Below are positions 41,833-50,832 of a DNA stretch of 64,000 bases, one piece after another. Made by a program: the position numbers and the translations under genes. The stretch is from a virus. The notes beneath the pieces were generated by a model that had not been told where the DNA came from, searched no databases, and saw nothing but the letters and a program-made list of their open reading frames with translations. Every line of letters starts with the position of its first letter. The first letter of the stretch is position 1. The stretch is taken from IMG/VR virus record IMGVR_UViG_3300028536_000014, positions 62,001 to 126,000 of that record; one strand, written 5' to 3'.

Positions 41833-42192
41833 TCAGTTTTTCAGCAAATAACATTCACGACCAATCTTGACGACTCCATTAGAATCCGGAACCGTGAACG
41901 TCATCTGATCTAGAAAAACTATTTCCTCTGAAGGAGGTATTTTAATAGCACCACTAATTGTTTTTCCAATTATACCACAATCCACTTTTTGTTTATAAGT
42001 AAAAGTAATTGTGTCAGATGGAGCAACCGATTGAATAAGAGACGGAATCACTACTGGAGTTTTAACTGGAGTAACAGGTGTAGGAACCGTTGTTTTGGTA
42101 GATGGCGTTGCAGCACTAGATGAATGTCCTGGACAAGCAGTCACAAGTGCTAAAACGATCAGAGAAATGGAAAAATAAAAAAGAGCTTTCAT
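41833..42192 (-). CDS. Lipoprotein with proline/threonine linker
   Basis: 119 aa. MKALFYFSISLIVLALVTAC is a signal peptide with lipobox LVTA-C, so it is predicted to be lipid-anchored after SPase II cleavage. A Thr/Pro/Val linker is followed by a small beta domain. Could act in lysis or superinfection exclusion (inference). AGGAAG upstream. Confidence 0.75.
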   Translation of the reverse strand: MKALFYFSISLIVLALVTACPGHSSSAATPSTKTTVPTPVTPVKTPVVIPSLIQSVAPSDTITFTYKQKVDCGIIGKTISGAIKIPPSEEIVFLDQMTFTVPDSNGVVKIGRECYLLKN

Positions 42193-42201
42193 GATATCTT
42201 C

Positions 42202-42591
42202 CTATATTTTCGTGTACCGATAACCACCCGATTGTGTTTTATATACAATCGGAGTTTTGATTCCTGATGGATAAAGTTCAACTTTGATATTAGACGTCAA
42301 AGAAGAATGAGCTGCTTGGAGTTTATTGATATAAAGTCGAACATCACGATAATAGTCTTGCATCGCGATATCTGATTGTTCCAAAGTGTAATAAGTTTGA
42401 ACAACCATTTTATAGTTGTCAAGATGATAATATCGAAGTCGATTTGTTTTAGCGTCCATCAATTCAACGATGTAACTCATCTCTGGATGGAAAACAAAAC
42501 TAATTTGTCTGAGATCTCTAGTTTTAAAGGAAAGATGCGCTTGCGTTAACAAATCACTTAAAGAATAGAGATCTTGGAGTTCAAGACTCAT
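42202..42591 (-). CDS. Hypothetical protein in the fibre cluster
   Basis: 129 aa (MSLELQDLYSLSDLLTQAHL). Mixed alpha/beta, Tyr-rich. Not recognised. Confidence 0.68.
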   Translation of the reverse strand: MSLELQDLYSLSDLLTQAHLSFKTRDLRQISFVFHPEMSYIVELMDAKTNRLRYYHLDNYKMVVQTYYTLEQSDIAMQDYYRDVRLYINKLQAAHSSLTSNIKVELYPSGIKTPIVYKTQSGGYRYTKI

Positions 42592-42600
42592 AGGTTGTTA

Positions 42601-42933
42601 TTAAGGTGTGTATGTAATGATCAAAGTCCACTTCTGGGATCCACCAATACTATCATGCGGACTCTGAACATTGTTGTTGCAATCAGCAGTTGTCCAACCT
42701 GCATCAATCCACGCACCAATAATAGTAGAAATTTCTATAGCATTGAGATATCCTGAAGAAACAAAGATATATTTCAATGTCATTCCAGCAGTTTGATCTG
42801 CTACTGTTATTTTGTTATTAGCAGCAACATAAACAGGATCGAGCATATTGGCATCAATCTGATTGAACTGATCCTGAACATCATCACGAACAGCTTGACC
42901 ATTGTTACCAATCTCATTGGGTGGCATTGCCAT
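42601..42933 (-). CDS. Hypothetical protein in the fibre cluster
   Basis: 110 aa with TAGGAG upstream. IIGAWIDAGWTTADC resembles the 'AGW' core of the small family at 34-35.6 kb. Possible structural or regulatory protein. Confidence 0.66.
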   Translation of the reverse strand: MAMPPNEIGNNGQAVRDDVQDQFNQIDANMLDPVYVAANNKITVADQTAGMTLKYIFVSSGYLNAIEISTIIGAWIDAGWTTADCNNNVQSPHDSIGGSQKWTLIITYTP

Positions 42934-42949
42934 TACACTTTACTCCTAA

Positions 42950-43300
42950 TCAAAAAGTGGTAAGTAGAAAACTGGTCTTTATCTTGATATGACGTTCTTG
43001 AGGAATTGTTTTTGCATGAATCGTATTACCATCAAGAAGTTCTACAAATGTGAAAGGAAGAACTTTATCTCCATCTTGAATCATGTTATTCATTTTAAGA
43101 TGAAAAAGTTCTTCCTCAATCGCATCTGACGAATGATTACTTAGAGATACTTCTTTAATGATGGATTTATTTGTATGGTCATCATCAGATTTTGAAATAA
43201 TGAAATAATCTCGTCCTTTAATCAAAGGAAAATAATCAGCATTGTTGTTAAAATTAAATAACGGCGTATAAACGATACAACGTTGGTCAAGACTTTTCAT
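42950..43300 (-). CDS. Hypothetical protein in the fibre cluster
   Basis: 116 aa from ATG 43300 (MKSLDQRCIVYTPLFNF), with GAGGGG upstream. Beta-rich. Not recognised. Confidence 0.66.
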   Translation of the reverse strand: MKSLDQRCIVYTPLFNFNNNADYFPLIKGRDYFIISKSDDDHTNKSIIKEVSLSNHSSDAIEEELFHLKMNNMIQDGDKVLPFTFVELLDGNTIHAKTIPQERHIKIKTSFLLTTF

Positions 43301-43339
43301 ACACCCCTCTTTTTTAATATGAATCGGCATCAAAAGATA

Positions 43340-43370
43340 CTCTATCCGCCTAATAAAAAGGCGGATAGAG
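43340..43370 (-). terminator. Terminator hairpin
   Basis: CTCTATCCGCC/GGCGGATAGAG stem after the 43400 fibre gene. Confidence 0.72.
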
Positions 43371-43399
43371 ATTTTGTTTTATTAATCAACAAAATAAGG

Positions 43400-45019
43400 T
43401 TAGAATCCATCTAAATAATTTACTAATTCCCACTGTCCACCATTAATCGTAGCATCATATTCTAAGATTACTTTAGATTTCTTTCCGCTAGCAATGATAG
43501 CTGGAGAAATAAAAGTACTGGATGTGGGTACTACGATAGCTGCATCTAACGTCAGATTTCGTGCACCACCAGAAGCTGTAACCCAAATATTCAATTGAAC
43601 ACCATCAGCTGGACTAGAAGGTGGTGCTAATATCACATCGCCTGTTGCTATAATGCGACTATGCGTGTTTTGACTACCGTCTAATGTAACGGTAGATGCA
43701 TAAATTACACTACCGTAAGGTGTTGCAGGAACACCCAACATAGTTTGAACTTGCGTTGGAGTTAGGTCAAAAGTAAATGCAGTACTTCCTGTATTATTGC
43801 CTTTGATTGTATTCGAGGCACTTTGGATATCAGACGATTCCCAACGTTCCCAAACCGTTCCGTTATTGACAACTTTGTCATTCACAGCAAACGTAATGGA
43901 GCCAGCACCAAAATCATAAGATCCAGCAACCGTCACTTCGTAAAGATGACCTCCAACTCCTGTATCTGTGTTAGCTAATGTTGGAGTGTTCGTTGATGCG
44001 TTATATGTTCCAATATATTCTATCGGATTAGGAATCGCAGCAATTGCTGTACTGATTGCTGTATCTGTCTGAGTGTTAGTATAAACATCCGTAATTCCAA
44101 AACCAGAGACTGTAGTAGGTTTACTAGCTAAAGCACTCCAGCTTGTAGCAAGTGTTGCAACTGAAGAACCCCAAGCTCCAGCGGTTTTTTGACCATAAAG
44201 ATCACCGGTTGTTGTATCGATATAAACATCGCTATTATTACCAGTTCCGGAACTAGGAGCACCGCTACCTGTAATAACAGTACCACCTTGAACTCCTTGG
44301 ATACCTTGAGGACCTCTGATATTACCAGTAACAGAACCCCAGCTAGTAGTTTTGGGTCCATAAACATCACCATTAGTACCGTTAAGATAGAAATCATTAA
44401 CGAGACCAACAGAACCTGATGGTGCACCAGATCCGATACGCCAGATTGATCCAGCGGTTCCTTTCATTACAAGGATCTGAGCACCCCAAGTTCCACTGAC
44501 TTTCTTATACAGATAACCATTAGTAGTATTGATGTAATAATCACCATTGATACCATTACTGTCATTTGGTGCGATTGTACCTTGATAAATCGTACTACCT
44601 GCAGTACCTGCAACACCTTGTGGGCCTATCAATGAGTTCAAGAAATCAGTTTGAGTACCAGTATTACCATTATCTAACCAACTTTGGTAAGCGGATTCAC
44701 CAGTTGCACCGATCAAAGAAGTTAGAAACTCTGATTCGTTTCCAACGTTCCCATTAGCTAACCATTCTTGGTAAGCAGACTGTCCAGTAGCTCCAACTAG
44801 ACTATTTAAAAAATCTGTTTGATTTCCACTATGACCATTAGAAATCCAGACATCGTAAGCAGATGCACCTGCTGCACCAGCTTCGCCATCATGTCCATAG
44901 ATCGCCGTGATCGGAACACGCGCATTACGATCACTAATATTCTGAGCGTTGGGATTAAAGATAGGAACATATTCAGCACCTGTCAGAATAGACAGAATTG
45001 GCATAACTGAAATTTTCAT
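43400..45019 (-). CDS. Tail fibre/appendage protein with repeats
   Basis: 539 aa. The N-terminus (MPILSILTGAEYVPIFNPN) is shared with the next gene. It is followed by three ~26-residue repeats of the type SAYQSWLDNGNTGTQTDFLN, short collagen-like G-x-x pieces (GPQGVAG, GIQGVQG) and several IYQGT...NGDYYINTTNGYLY units. The C-terminal beta domain (~430-539) differs from its paralogue. Likely a trimeric fibre shaft with its own tip. Confidence 0.82.
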   Translation of the reverse strand: MKISVMPILSILTGAEYVPIFNPNAQNISDRNARVPITAIYGHDGEAGAAGASAYDVWISNGHSGNQTDFLNSLVGATGQSAYQEWLANGNVGNESEFLTSLIGATGESAYQSWLDNGNTGTQTDFLNSLIGPQGVAGTAGSTIYQGTIAPNDSNGINGDYYINTTNGYLYKKVSGTWGAQILVMKGTAGSIWRIGSGAPSGSVGLVNDFYLNGTNGDVYGPKTTSWGSVTGNIRGPQGIQGVQGGTVITGSGAPSSGTGNNSDVYIDTTTGDLYGQKTAGAWGSSVATLATSWSALASKPTTVSGFGITDVYTNTQTDTAISTAIAAIPNPIEYIGTYNASTNTPTLANTDTGVGGHLYEVTVAGSYDFGAGSITFAVNDKVVNNGTVWERWESSDIQSASNTIKGNNTGSTAFTFDLTPTQVQTMLGVPATPYGSVIYASTVTLDGSQNTHSRIIATGDVILAPPSSPADGVQLNIWVTASGGARNLTLDAAIVVPTSSTFISPAIIASGKKSKVILEYDATINGGQWELVNYLDGF

Positions 45020-45031
45020 AAAGTGTGTTCC

Positions 45032-47131
45032 TTAAACCTTACTAATGTTGTGTGTATAAATGTATTTACCTGCAACACTACCTGCAGCGTAAACACCTTT
45101 ATTCGTAATCGGACGAACAAGCTGTAAGCCGATTTCACTAATGGATTCAACTGTATCCCAATATGGAATAGCATTTTCTTCACCAATACGAACTGGAAGC
45201 TTCATACCTACTTTCAGTTCTGAAGACATAATTGTTGTATGATCTTCTAAACATAATGGCGTTGTTGTAGAAAATCCTAATTCTGCACCAGATGTCATTA
45301 CAATCCAGATACAAGGTTGCATCTCAGCATCACGAATAGAAACGATTGGTTTATCAAGGAATTCATAAGTATCCTCATCCATACCGTAGAGACTCATACC
45401 GACATAAGCGATATCTGCTGTTATATCAGATTTCAGATACATGTATGTCATTACACATCCACCACCATATCCGCCACCACTTGGCGGTGGTGTTGAACCA
45501 GAGAAGGTTAATGTTGTAACGGCAGCAGCAGTGATCGGTGTAGTTAAATACCCTATGACCTGCCAAGTAAAGAAGTTGTCATATGGATTACCAGACGAAC
45601 CAGAGTCTGTTTGAATCTTCACATAAACTTGACATCCTCGGCTTAACGTTGTTGGGGCTAATGCTTGACATTGAACTCCAACTTGATCACCAGATCCGTA
45701 AGCAGCAGTCGAAAGAAGAGTTTGTTGAACACTTGAAGAATCTGCACGTGCATAGACGCTACAAGGGTTTTGATGAGCTAAAATACCTGTCACTACCAAA
45801 ACAGCTGTAACTGGAATACTACTATCTACATTGGCTAGTGCAGTTGAAAAATCAGCATTCATCCAAACACCTGAGGTATTTGGGAACGTACAAATAACAG
45901 GTTGATCCAAAAGAATAAGACCAGGAGGCTCTATCCATCCAGTGTCATAATCAGCACCACTAAGTTTTACAAGAAGTTGTCCAGCTGATCCGCCAGCAGC
46001 AACACCAGCACCGGAACCAGTAGGCCCTTCAATATTACCGGTAGGACTGCCCCAGCTACCGGAGACTTTATGGTAAATGTCTCCATTATCATCATTAAGG
46101 TAATAATCACCATTGATACCAGTACCAGAACTAGGTACACCAGAACCGTTATACCAAACAGATCCAGGTGTACCAGTGCCAGTTGGACCCACAATGTTTG
46201 CGATGGGTGACCCCCAGCTACCAGAGACCTTGTGATAAACATCACCATTAGTGTCATTTAAGTAATAGTCACCATTAATACCAGTACCAGAACTAGGTAC
46301 TCCTGATCCATTGTACCAAATTGATCCAACAACACCAGAACCAGCCGGTCCTACAATATTAGCAACTGGAGAACCCCAGCTACCAGAAAGTTTCTGGTAA
46401 ACATCACCATTGGTGTCATTGAGGTAGTAATCGTTGTTAGCACCCAAACCACTACTAGGTGCACCAGCACCATTATACCAATGAGCACCAGTAGGTCCTT
46501 GAGGACCAATGGTTCCCTGAGGTCCTTGAGGTCCTGTTCCACCTGTTGCACCATTTTGACCGACAAGTGATGCAAGGAAGTCATTCTCAGTACCAGAGTT
46601 ACCAGCTTGTAACCATATCTGGTAAGCAGATAAACCTGTGATATAAGTAATAAAATCATCCTCAGTACCAGTATGTCCTGCACTGAGCCATATATCATAA
46701 TCAGAAAGTCCTTGAGGACCAGTCAATGAGTTAATGAAATCTTGACTAGAACCAGTATTACCAAGATCCAACCAAACCTGGTAAGCGGATTCTCCTTTTA
46801 GACTAGTGACGAAATCTTGTTCTGTACCTGTGTTACCAACGTCTAACCAACTCTGATAAGCGGATTCACCATTGGTACCATTAACACCATCTGTACCAGC
46901 AGCTCCTTTAATAGAGTTGATAAAATCAGTCTCGGTACCTGTATTACCGATATTCAACCAGCTCTGATAAGCAGAAAGACCCTGAAATCCACGTTCTCCC
47001 TGAAGACCTTGGAATAGTTCAACATTTACCTTACGGTTCTGCTGACTAACGGTTGATTGGTTTGGATCATAGACTGGAACGTACTCCGCTCCACTGAGCG
47101 CAGTTGAAGTAACCATACTGCTGATGCGCAT
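45032..47131 (-). CDS. Tail fibre protein with collagen-like segment and repeats
   Basis: 699 aa. Shared N-terminus (STALSGAEYVPVYDPNQ), six SAYQxWLxxGNTGTExDFxxS repeats, and a collagen-like stretch with continuous G-x-y triplets (GPQGPQGTIGPQGPTG). Three near-identical WYNGSGxPSSGTGINGDYYL units follow, then a C-terminal domain of ~300 residues with a Gly-rich SGSTPPPSGGGYGGG hinge. The 3' end (from GGGYGGGCV) resembles an intein/Hedgehog-type or baseplate-like beta domain without clear catalytic residues. Probable receptor-binding fibre. Confidence 0.82.
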   Translation of the reverse strand: MRISSMVTSTALSGAEYVPVYDPNQSTVSQQNRKVNVELFQGLQGERGFQGLSAYQSWLNIGNTGTETDFINSIKGAAGTDGVNGTNGESAYQSWLDVGNTGTEQDFVTSLKGESAYQVWLDLGNTGSSQDFINSLTGPQGLSDYDIWLSAGHTGTEDDFITYITGLSAYQIWLQAGNSGTENDFLASLVGQNGATGGTGPQGPQGTIGPQGPTGAHWYNGAGAPSSGLGANNDYYLNDTNGDVYQKLSGSWGSPVANIVGPAGSGVVGSIWYNGSGVPSSGTGINGDYYLNDTNGDVYHKVSGSWGSPIANIVGPTGTGTPGSVWYNGSGVPSSGTGINGDYYLNDDNGDIYHKVSGSWGSPTGNIEGPTGSGAGVAAGGSAGQLLVKLSGADYDTGWIEPPGLILLDQPVICTFPNTSGVWMNADFSTALANVDSSIPVTAVLVVTGILAHQNPCSVYARADSSSVQQTLLSTAAYGSGDQVGVQCQALAPTTLSRGCQVYVKIQTDSGSSGNPYDNFFTWQVIGYLTTPITAAAVTTLTFSGSTPPPSGGGYGGGCVMTYMYLKSDITADIAYVGMSLYGMDEDTYEFLDKPIVSIRDAEMQPCIWIVMTSGAELGFSTTTPLCLEDHTTIMSSELKVGMKLPVRIGEENAIPYWDTVESISEIGLQLVRPITNKGVYAAGSVAGKYIYTHNISKV

Positions 47132-47197
47132 TTTATTATCCTTGATGACCTATTGCCTTCACCTGATTTCCAAAAATACTAATTAACAACAAAAAAG

Positions 47198-47225
47198 AGA
47201 GACAGAAGCTAATGCTTCTGTCTCT
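47198..47225 (-). terminator. Intrinsic terminator
   Basis: 12-bp stem with TAAT/ATTA loop and TTTTTTGTTG following on the minus strand. Confidence 0.82.
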
Positions 47226-47232
47226 ATAGGTC

Positions 47233-48228
47233 TTATAAATAACAAATCAGATCGACTGATTGATTCGGAATGAATTCTTTATTCTGAAGATTATTGAACT
47301 CCAGCGAATGACACAGTTTATGATCATAGACCATATTGATAACTAATGCGGTACCTAATATTACGAAATAGATTTCGTAATAAGGATAGGTTACCATTTT
47401 TGTAACTTGATTTATCGTTCCATTAATATAGCCGGATATTGAATTTTCGGTCTTATTAAAAAGATCAAACCGATCCATTTGCTCGTTAATGAATTTCTGA
47501 TCAAACATGAATCCTTTCTTACGAAGGAATTCAACTAAACGCGCTTTCAATTCAGAAAACGTTTCAGTTCGATCATCTTTATCATTCAGTTCGGCAGGTC
47601 CATAATAACCATTGACAAAACCGAGACTAGCAGTAAGATCTAACTCACCATTTGGAAGTATCCAATTCCCATAGGGAATAATTTCAGGATCCCATAATTT
47701 ACAAACAAATTGTTTTCCAGCCATACCGGCTTTCAGCCAGTGATAGCCTTTTCGTTTCCGATATCGTATCGGTGGAGGCAAAATACGAAGAGTTTGTGTA
47801 TAACGTTCGTATTCAGAAAGTTCATTATACTCATCTTCATTACGAGGAAGTGCTTTCGGATTGAAGATCATTCGTCCAGCTAACTTCCGTCGATAAGCAT
47901 CCACTGCAAGAGTAATAAGATGAGCTTGAGGATAAATCAAGTAAGCACGATGAGTTTTTAGGTAAGTACGAAAATATTCGATGGTTGAAACTTCTTGACC
48001 CGCTTCGAAATCGAACACCGCATCGTCGTCTGAGATATTGACTTTGTTTTGATACAGAATACCGAACTCATTTGTTTCAAGAACGAATGCGATAACGGTC
48101 CGATCATGTCGAACCCAATATTGACCTCTCGATAATTGATAAGTATCATAATCGATCTGTTCTTTTTCAATTGTGACCGTGTTTTCTACTTCGCCTTCAA
48201 TAGGCACTAAAGAATTAGTTTCTTGCAC
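47233..48228 (-). CDS. Hypothetical protein
   Basis: 331 aa, GTG start with AAAGGAG 6 bases upstream. Strand-rich N-terminus (YWVRHDRTVIAFVLETNEFG), a basic middle (PPPIRYRKRKGYHWLKAG) and a helical C-terminal part. No domain recognised. Single-gene unit between hairpins. Confidence 0.75.
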   Translation of the reverse strand: MQETNSLVPIEGEVENTVTIEKEQIDYDTYQLSRGQYWVRHDRTVIAFVLETNEFGILYQNKVNISDDDAVFDFEAGQEVSTIEYFRTYLKTHRAYLIYPQAHLITLAVDAYRRKLAGRMIFNPKALPRNEDEYNELSEYERYTQTLRILPPPIRYRKRKGYHWLKAGMAGKQFVCKLWDPEIIPYGNWILPNGELDLTASLGFVNGYYGPAELNDKDDRTETFSELKARLVEFLRKKGFMFDQKFINEQMDRFDLFNKTENSISGYINGTINQVTKMVTYPYYEIYFVILGTALVINMVYDHKLCHSLEFNNLQNKEFIPNQSVDLICYL

Positions 48229-48277
48229 AATGAACTCCTTTAACTAGCAAAAGATAGATTGATTAATAAGAAAAAAA

Positions 48278-48312
48278 AAGATAGATCTGAGCTTTAAGCT
48301 CAGATCTATCTT
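48278..48312 (-). terminator. Intrinsic terminator
   Basis: Near-perfect 35-base palindrome with nine T following on the minus strand, after the AAA gene. Confidence 0.88.
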
Positions 48313-48329
48313 AATGTAATTCACAAATG

Positions 48330-49607
48330 TTAAGCTGAGATGAACCCAACTTGCTTTTTCGATTTCGTGTGAATGTTATTCACACTTTCGTAGTTCAATG
48401 CTTCAGCCAGAGTCAAATTACCTACGATATGGTGATCTTCCGGAAGCTCTGATAGACCGATCGCCAATCGTGCCGTACTGGCCTCAGCAACTGTCAGTTT
48501 CCTGAAATTGATCACCATGAAGGTACGACCAGAACGAATCAGCGCTTCGTCGACCTGATTCACATTCGGGAGATTGGTCGAGATAATCAACTTCCGACGT
48601 GTCTTGATGATACCATCCGACATATTGAGAAGTGCTGACATCTTGCTATTACCATTTTGTCGACAGCCAATGTAATTATCGGCATCTTCAAGGGTAACTA
48701 AAGTTCCATCACCGAAATCACCGATCCAATTGCTAATGTTAGGTGATTCCAATGCATTCTGATCATTACAAATTCCGAAATGTTCAAATTCGCATTCCAG
48801 CATGATCGTGCGAGATAAGGTTGACTTGCCAGTACCTGGAGGACCAACCAGAAGTAGGATGTTCTGCTTGGAAGCCATGAAATCTTTAACCAGTTTCTTA
48901 ATACCATCAGTGATAAACGGATAGAAACTATCATGACCAACGTCAGCACCTTCAGATTCGATCGTACGATCGATAACCTTGAAAGTTCCATCGTTAGCAA
49001 CACCGGTTAGGATATGAACCTTCTTGATGCTTGGAGCTTGGAACCGTTCTAGGAAATGCTTTTCCCAACGCTTTACTTTATCGTGGTCACCGCACACCAC
49101 GATCGAGTAAGCTTCTTTGATATTGTAATGTGTCAAATGAATGACTAGATCAGGAATGTTGGGATTGGCTTCATCAACGATATAACCGCGCCAAACCAGA
49201 TTGGAAAAGAACTGGGTTTTGAAATTATACTCTTTGAAAAGAGCCATGAAGGTTTCGATCTTCATGTTTTCAGAACCGATGATATTGTAAATGAATGTAC
49301 CAGTATTCAGACCATGAGCGGCACGATAAGCCCAGACATATTCCACAAACCGTGTAGTATCGACATCCATCGACACCATGATTTCGGGTAAATTCTCGAT
49401 GAACGGTTTTCGAAATAGTTCAATTTCACCTTTATTGGTGAAATGCATTTCGCTATCCCACATTAATCTCAGTCCATCTTTCTGAAACTTATGATCGTTA
49501 TTTTTCAGAACCTTTTTGCTGTTATTGAAATAATACAGCAAACAAGCAACAAAAAGAATCGAGACAACAATGCTGATGGCCCAAATCGTTAGATTCATAG
49601 TAATCAT
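48330..49607 (-). CDS. Membrane-anchored BCS1-like AAA+ ATPase
   Basis: 425 aa. One N-terminal membrane segment (~6-27), a sensor/BCS1_N-like domain (~60-190), then an AAA+ module: Walker A LLVGPPGTGKST (~254-262), Walker B GTLVTLEDAD (~303-310), sensor 1 IISTN (~341-345) and arginine finger LIRSGR (~356-361). BCS1 relatives translocate folded proteins or act in bacterial defence. Here it may remodel or move proteins at the membrane or phage nucleus (inference). Start overlaps the upstream gene by 4 bases. Confidence 0.85.
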   Translation of the reverse strand: MITMNLTIWAISIVVSILFVACLLYYFNNSKKVLKNNDHKFQKDGLRLMWDSEMHFTNKGEIELFRKPFIENLPEIMVSMDVDTTRFVEYVWAYRAAHGLNTGTFIYNIIGSENMKIETFMALFKEYNFKTQFFSNLVWRGYIVDEANPNIPDLVIHLTHYNIKEAYSIVVCGDHDKVKRWEKHFLERFQAPSIKKVHILTGVANDGTFKVIDRTIESEGADVGHDSFYPFITDGIKKLVKDFMASKQNILLLVGPPGTGKSTLSRTIMLECEFEHFGICNDQNALESPNISNWIGDFGDGTLVTLEDADNYIGCRQNGNSKMSALLNMSDGIIKTRRKLIISTNLPNVNQVDEALIRSGRTFMVINFRKLTVAEASTARLAIGLSELPEDHHIVGNLTLAEALNYESVNNIHTKSKKQVGFISA

Positions 49608-50035
49608 TTCTTCTTAGTGGTTGAAATTTTGGTTTCTTTTAGGAAATGCTTTTCCCAATAGGAAACACATGTTGGATCTCCAAAGATTACAATCGTGTAA
49701 GGTTCAGTAGGGTTATAGTGAGTCAAATGAATGATCAGATGTGGAACGTCGTCTGGATCTGTTTCATCAACGATATAACCGCGCCAGACCTTGTTAGATA
49801 AGAACTGGGTTTTGAAATTATACTCTTTAAAGAGTTCAATGATGGACTTGATTGTCACATTGTTAGAGAGATCGATCTCATGTTGGAATAATTTCGTATT
49901 CAAACCACGAGTGGCACGATAAGCCCAGACGTACTCTGTAAATCGACTTGTATCGATATCCATCGTAATAACGATAGCTGGGAGGGTGTCCAAGAATGGT
50001 TTATTGTGTACTTCCAAAAAGTCATTGGAATTCAT
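49604..50035 (-). CDS. Stand-alone copy of the AAA protein's sensor domain
   Basis: 143 aa with AAGGAG upstream. KPFLDTLPAIVITMDIDTSRF, TEYVWAYRATRGLNT, FKEYNFKTQFLSNKVWRGYI and LIIHLTHYNPTEPYTIVIFG align almost residue by residue with ~66-190 of the 48330 protein. It has no membrane segment and no ATPase. A tandem duplication that kept only the N-terminal domain; likely an adaptor or regulator of the ATPase, translated in coupling with it. Confidence 0.85.
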   Translation of the reverse strand: MNSNDFLEVHNKPFLDTLPAIVITMDIDTSRFTEYVWAYRATRGLNTKLFQHEIDLSNNVTIKSIIELFKEYNFKTQFLSNKVWRGYIVDETDPDDVPHLIIHLTHYNPTEPYTIVIFGDPTCVSYWEKHFLKETKISTTKKK

Positions 50036-50040
50036 GATGA

Positions 50041-50295
50041 TTAAAACTCCTTAAGTGATTTGATTTGCTTATTTATAACATGTTTTTCTACAACAGTATT
50101 TAACAGACCTTTTTTACAGACTAACGATATTGATTGTTTTACTTTTATCCTACTTTTCCGACCATGAATATAATGGTCTTCTATCGTCTTGTTGTTTAAA
50201 AGAATGATTCCGTCCTCCTCTATTGAAAGAAGAAGACGGAATTGATAATGTTTTTGTTGATAAAACTCATTACCATTTATCCTAAAGTAAATCAA
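50041..50295 (-). CDS. Small hypothetical protein, TTG start
   Basis: 84 aa. No ATG fits, but AAGGAG lies 6 bases before TTG 50295 (MIYFRINGNEFYQQKHYQFR), so the start is supported. Basic and beta-rich. Encoded directly downstream of the polymerase exon 2. Confidence 0.62.
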   Translation of the reverse strand: MIYFRINGNEFYQQKHYQFRLLLSIEEDGIILLNNKTIEDHYIHGRKSRIKVKQSISLVCKKGLLNTVVEKHVINKQIKSLKEF

Positions 50296-50309
50296 AGCTT
50301 ACTCCTTGA

Positions 50310-50492
50310 TTAATCTTCCTCAGCTAACCAAGTTCCTACTGTTGCTATGATAGGTTTTGGTAAACGGATATTTCCAGATATTCTTAAAGGCTCTTCCATG
50401 TTCCAAATATTAAATTTTGGACTTAAAGAATACCACATATCTGCCATGGCTTCATCCAGAGACAAACACAACGAGCAAGAATCTCCATCAAA
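50310..50492 (-). CDS. RNA polymerase beta-prime N-terminal subunit, exon 2
   Basis: 60 codons after the intron: FDGDSCSLCLSLDEAMAD... to the stop at 50310. With exon 1 it restores NADFDGD, the Mg-binding active-site loop, and continues SLCLSLDEAM as VPLSLEAQ does in bacterial beta-prime. It has no translation start of its own (TTG 50504 belongs to the intron). The spliced protein would be about 473 aa, ending just after the catalytic loop, as split beta-prime subunits of phiKZ-like phages do. Confidence 0.88.
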   Translation of the reverse strand, partial: FDGDSCSLCLSLDEAMADMWYSLSPKFNIWNMEEPLRISGNIRLPKPIIATVGTWLAEED

Positions 50493-50832
50493 CCTTACCT
50501 TCAAGTAGAATCGTTACTTCTACTCCGTGTTGATACACAGCTCTAACTTTCATTAGAAGAGGAGAACATATCACGATCTCTTTCGAGACCCCTTCCATTT
50601 CAGCTCACTTGAGCCTACTCCGCGCTACCGGATGTTCGTTGAACGTTTTTCTGACGGATCAGAAACTTCGCTGCGGATTATCCAATCTTCTTATTTGTTA
50701 CCATACCTGAGTGATTAGTTCAGCCATTGTTATATCACTATAACAACTTGGTATAAGAAGCTCTAAAGGACTTTCCCGACAATTAGAAAGGTGCTATTCA
50801 GATATCACTATCTGAAAGGACTAAAACTGTTA
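50493..50832 (-). other. Group I intron inside the RNA polymerase beta-prime gene
   Basis: 340 nt, no ORF. The splice sites that restore the protein are GCTGAT^TAACAG and GGTAAGG^TTTGATGG: U at the 5' exon end, G at the intron end. Core signs: AATTGTCGGGAAAG (P3-J3/4), ATAATCCGCAGCGAAG (P4/P6-J6/7), GTTCAACGAACATCC (P7 5'), GGAGTAGGCTCAAGTGAGCTGAAA (P7.1/P3-P8-like, as in T4 td) and GTGATATGTTCTCC (P7 3'). P7 pairs GAACAT with ATGTTC in place of the usual GACTA/TAGTC, a compensated change. Confidence 0.92.
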
